Assembly: GCF_039543225.1 (NCBI RefSeq)
Contig: NZ_BAABJI010000001.1
Location: forward strand, 957,193-1,021,192
DNA: 64,000 nucleotides
Direction: 5' to 3'
Origin: Mucilaginibacter defluvii
GTDB lineage: Bacteria > Bacteroidota > Bacteroidia > Sphingobacteriales > Sphingobacteriaceae
In this document: piece after piece, positions 62,894 through 64,000 of the stretch
Numbering within the stretch: position 1 is the stretch's first letter
Layout: every line of letters starts with the position of its first letter
Notes under the pieces: model-generated
Databases searched by the model: none
Seen by the model: the letters and a program-made list of their open reading frames with translations, nothing else
What the model was told of the DNA's origin: nothing
Translations under genes and position numbers: made by a program

Positions 62894-63847
62894 CTACTTT
62901 AACACCGCCTTTGTTGCACCATAGCCGAATTTTTCCTTTCGCGCGTCCATAAAGGTTTGCACCTTGTTGTTGCGGCCAAGCGCTTTATGTAATTCATGCC
63001 TTAAAATGCCGTTGCCTGCGCCATGTATAAATACAATTTCGTGTAACTGGTGTACAATGGCTGCATCGAGCTTTTTATTAAAATGATCGAGTTGTATTTT
63101 CAGGATCTCGGCACTGCTCAAAAAATGATAATCATCGCGCAGTTTTTCGATATGCAGGTCAACTTCGTTTTCGGGTTTGCTAACTATATCGGCTTTTTCT
63201 TCGGCAGTTTTAAAAAAGCTTTCCTTTAGTTTACCTGCATCAATTACCAGTTCATCTTCATCAAGCCTGAAAAGCCAGCCCTGTAAGCCAGTTACCGGCA
63301 GTTTTTGCTTAGCTCCTGCAAAATCCTTGGCCTTAAATTTTTCGGAATAAGTAAGCGGCGAAGGCGGTTGCACGTTTTGAGCCGTATGGTAAATAATATT
63401 AACGCTTAGCTTAGGCCATACCTGCAGGTCGGCCAATTGAGCGGAATATACCTGCACACTTGTTTTCGGCTGAATAATGCCGGCAAACTCGCCTTTGTAC
63501 TTTTTATCATGCTCGCCGTACAGTGAAACTAATAGTTGGAACGATGTAGTGTTTATTAACTGAAAATGAACCACCGAGCTTGCCCGGCTATCGGGTACTG
63601 CGGCAAAGTATACACCGCGAGCGATAAATTCTCCCGCAGGTATGGGAGTAACAGTGGCTGCTTTGGGCTCGGCTTCCTTCGCGTCATCCATATGCCCGTA
63701 CACAGATGTGACTTTGCTGGCCATAACAGGAATCTCAAACCCGTCATCACCCGTAACGCCAATCATCTGCTCGTCAATTATGCGGGTAACATAGCCTTCC
63801 AGTTTTTCGTCAATAAACCTTACAAAATCGCCTAACTTATGCTTCAT
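62894..63847 (-). CDS. DUF2027 and Smr-domain protein
   Basis: The 317-residue protein has a Tudor/KOW-like start (HKLGDFVRFIDEKLEGYVTRII), a central DUF2027 beta domain (VVHFQLINTTSFQLLVSLYG), and a C-terminal Smr domain with EVDLHIEKL and the motif IVFIHGAGNGILRHELHKAL. Smr domains of MutS2 type bind or cut nucleic acid, often on stalled ribosomes; the role here is inferred. A minus-7 box lies 4 nt before the ATG. Confidence 0.88.
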   Translation of the reverse strand: MKHKLGDFVRFIDEKLEGYVTRIIDEQMIGVTGDDGFEIPVMASKVTSVYGHMDDAKEAEPKAATVTPIPAGEFIARGVYFAAVPDSRASSVVHFQLINTTSFQLLVSLYGEHDKKYKGEFAGIIQPKTSVQVYSAQLADLQVWPKLSVNIIYHTAQNVQPPSPLTYSEKFKAKDFAGAKQKLPVTGLQGWLFRLDEDELVIDAGKLKESFFKTAEEKADIVSKPENEVDLHIEKLRDDYHFLSSAEILKIQLDHFNKKLDAAIVHQLHEIVFIHGAGNGILRHELHKALGRNNKVQTFMDARKEKFGYGATKAVLK

Positions 63848-63851
63848 GTGG

Positions 63852-63859
63852 CAAAGTTA
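63852..63859 (-). promoter_or_regulatory. Promoter box abutting the DUF2027/Smr start codon
   Basis: The minus strand reads TAACTTTG, 4 nt before the ATG; a TTG lies 19 nt upstream of it (63881-63879). Confidence 0.6.
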
Positions 63860-63935
63860 CGGCATCGTGGGCAATAAGCAACATCCTGCCGTCATTTACT
63901 CCATTGGCATATAATTTTCTCAATAAAAAAGTGAA

Positions 63936-63963
63936 TTATCTTATAAGATAAAATACCGGTATT
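63936..63963. promoter_or_regulatory. Two abutting perfect palindromes at the right edge
   Basis: TTATCTTATAAGATAA (63936-63951) and AATACCGGTATT (63952-63963) directly touch. A possible plus-strand start follows at 63969 or 63978 (MNNAFIK...), cut by the window end. They look like operators of that unseen gene. Confidence 0.5.
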
Positions 63964-64000
63964 GATTTATGATTGTTATGAATAATGCTTTTATTAAGCA

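Noticed and set aside
1..64000. tRNA, rRNA, CRISPR, prophage or insertion sequence
   Set aside because: Intergenic gaps were read on both strands; no T-loop consensus, regular spaced repeats or transposase frames were seen.

Overview
The window reads as a chromosomal segment of a Gram-negative Bacteroidota, most likely a Sphingobacteriaceae member close to Mucilaginibacter or Pedobacter. This placement is inferred from gene content, not from a search. Support comes from many TAnnTTTG minus-7 promoter boxes, a one-piece SecDF, a Rho with a long disordered insert, a Tgt without zinc cysteines, BlaI/M56 regulatory pairs, a DUF2027-Smr protein and an LPS core pathway. Coding density is high. No rRNA, tRNA, CRISPR array, prophage or insertion sequence was seen.

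Layout. 1-3.1 kb: the 5' part of an AraC-type regulator diverges from a gluconate permease (gntP) and 6-phosphogluconate dehydrogenase (gnd); the gap holds a perfect inverted pair of 15-bp sites. 3.2-9 kb: secreted carboxylesterase, DUF4268 protein, polyphosphate kinase 2, Gfo/Idh/MocA oxidoreductase, GNAT acetyltransferase, secreted S41-type peptidase. 9-17.6 kb: type II NADH dehydrogenase, secDF, and thyA-[antitoxin-doc]-folA, where a toxin-antitoxin pair splits the thymidylate/folate genes; then ispE, a beta-hydroxyacid dehydrogenase and a LapA-like membrane protein. 17.6-18.4 kb is AT-rich and non-coding. 18.4-24 kb: tgt-lptF/G-eamA, then GT2-ECF sigma-rsmG as overlapping genes. 24-27.5 kb: BlaR1-like M56 protein and BlaI repressor under a promoter carrying three operator dyads, then dprA. 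27.5-32.8 kb: SixA-type phosphatase, a heptose/LPS-core cluster (rfaE1, gmhA, rfaE2, GT9) and a PolX whose polymerase site looks dead. 32.8-40 kb: sppA, folK, Hpt protein, purS, pssA, rho, pyrF and a PNPOx-like protein. 40-49 kb: GH53 galactanase lipoprotein, exonuclease/GIY-YIG fusion, M23 lipoprotein, a frameshifted DUF695-like gene, pyrG and yidC. 49-54 kb: kdsB, deoxynucleoside kinase, trpS, plsC-gatC and an ABC ATPase. 54-64 kb: two paralogous small lipoproteins, lysC-lysA, a histidine-kinase-like protein without ATPase domain, csp, DUF92 protein, methyltransferase, sensor kinase, DUF2027/Smr protein and a truncated regulatory region at the edge.

Much of the window serves the envelope: LPS (kdsB, heptose genes, lptF/G), phospholipid (pssA, plsC), protein export and insertion (secDF, yidC, sppA) and surface lipoproteins. 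A second theme is nucleotide and folate metabolism (thyA, folA, folK, purS, pyrF, pyrG, dNK).

Three patterns stand out. First, at least eight genes carry a perfect TAnnTTTG box only 4-10 nt before the start codon, implying leaderless or near-leaderless mRNAs. Second, several families of intergenic palindromic repeats occur, two of which run into coding sequence (3' end of ispE, 5' end of kdsB). Third, regulatory dyads are unusually clear at gntP, blaI and the right edge.
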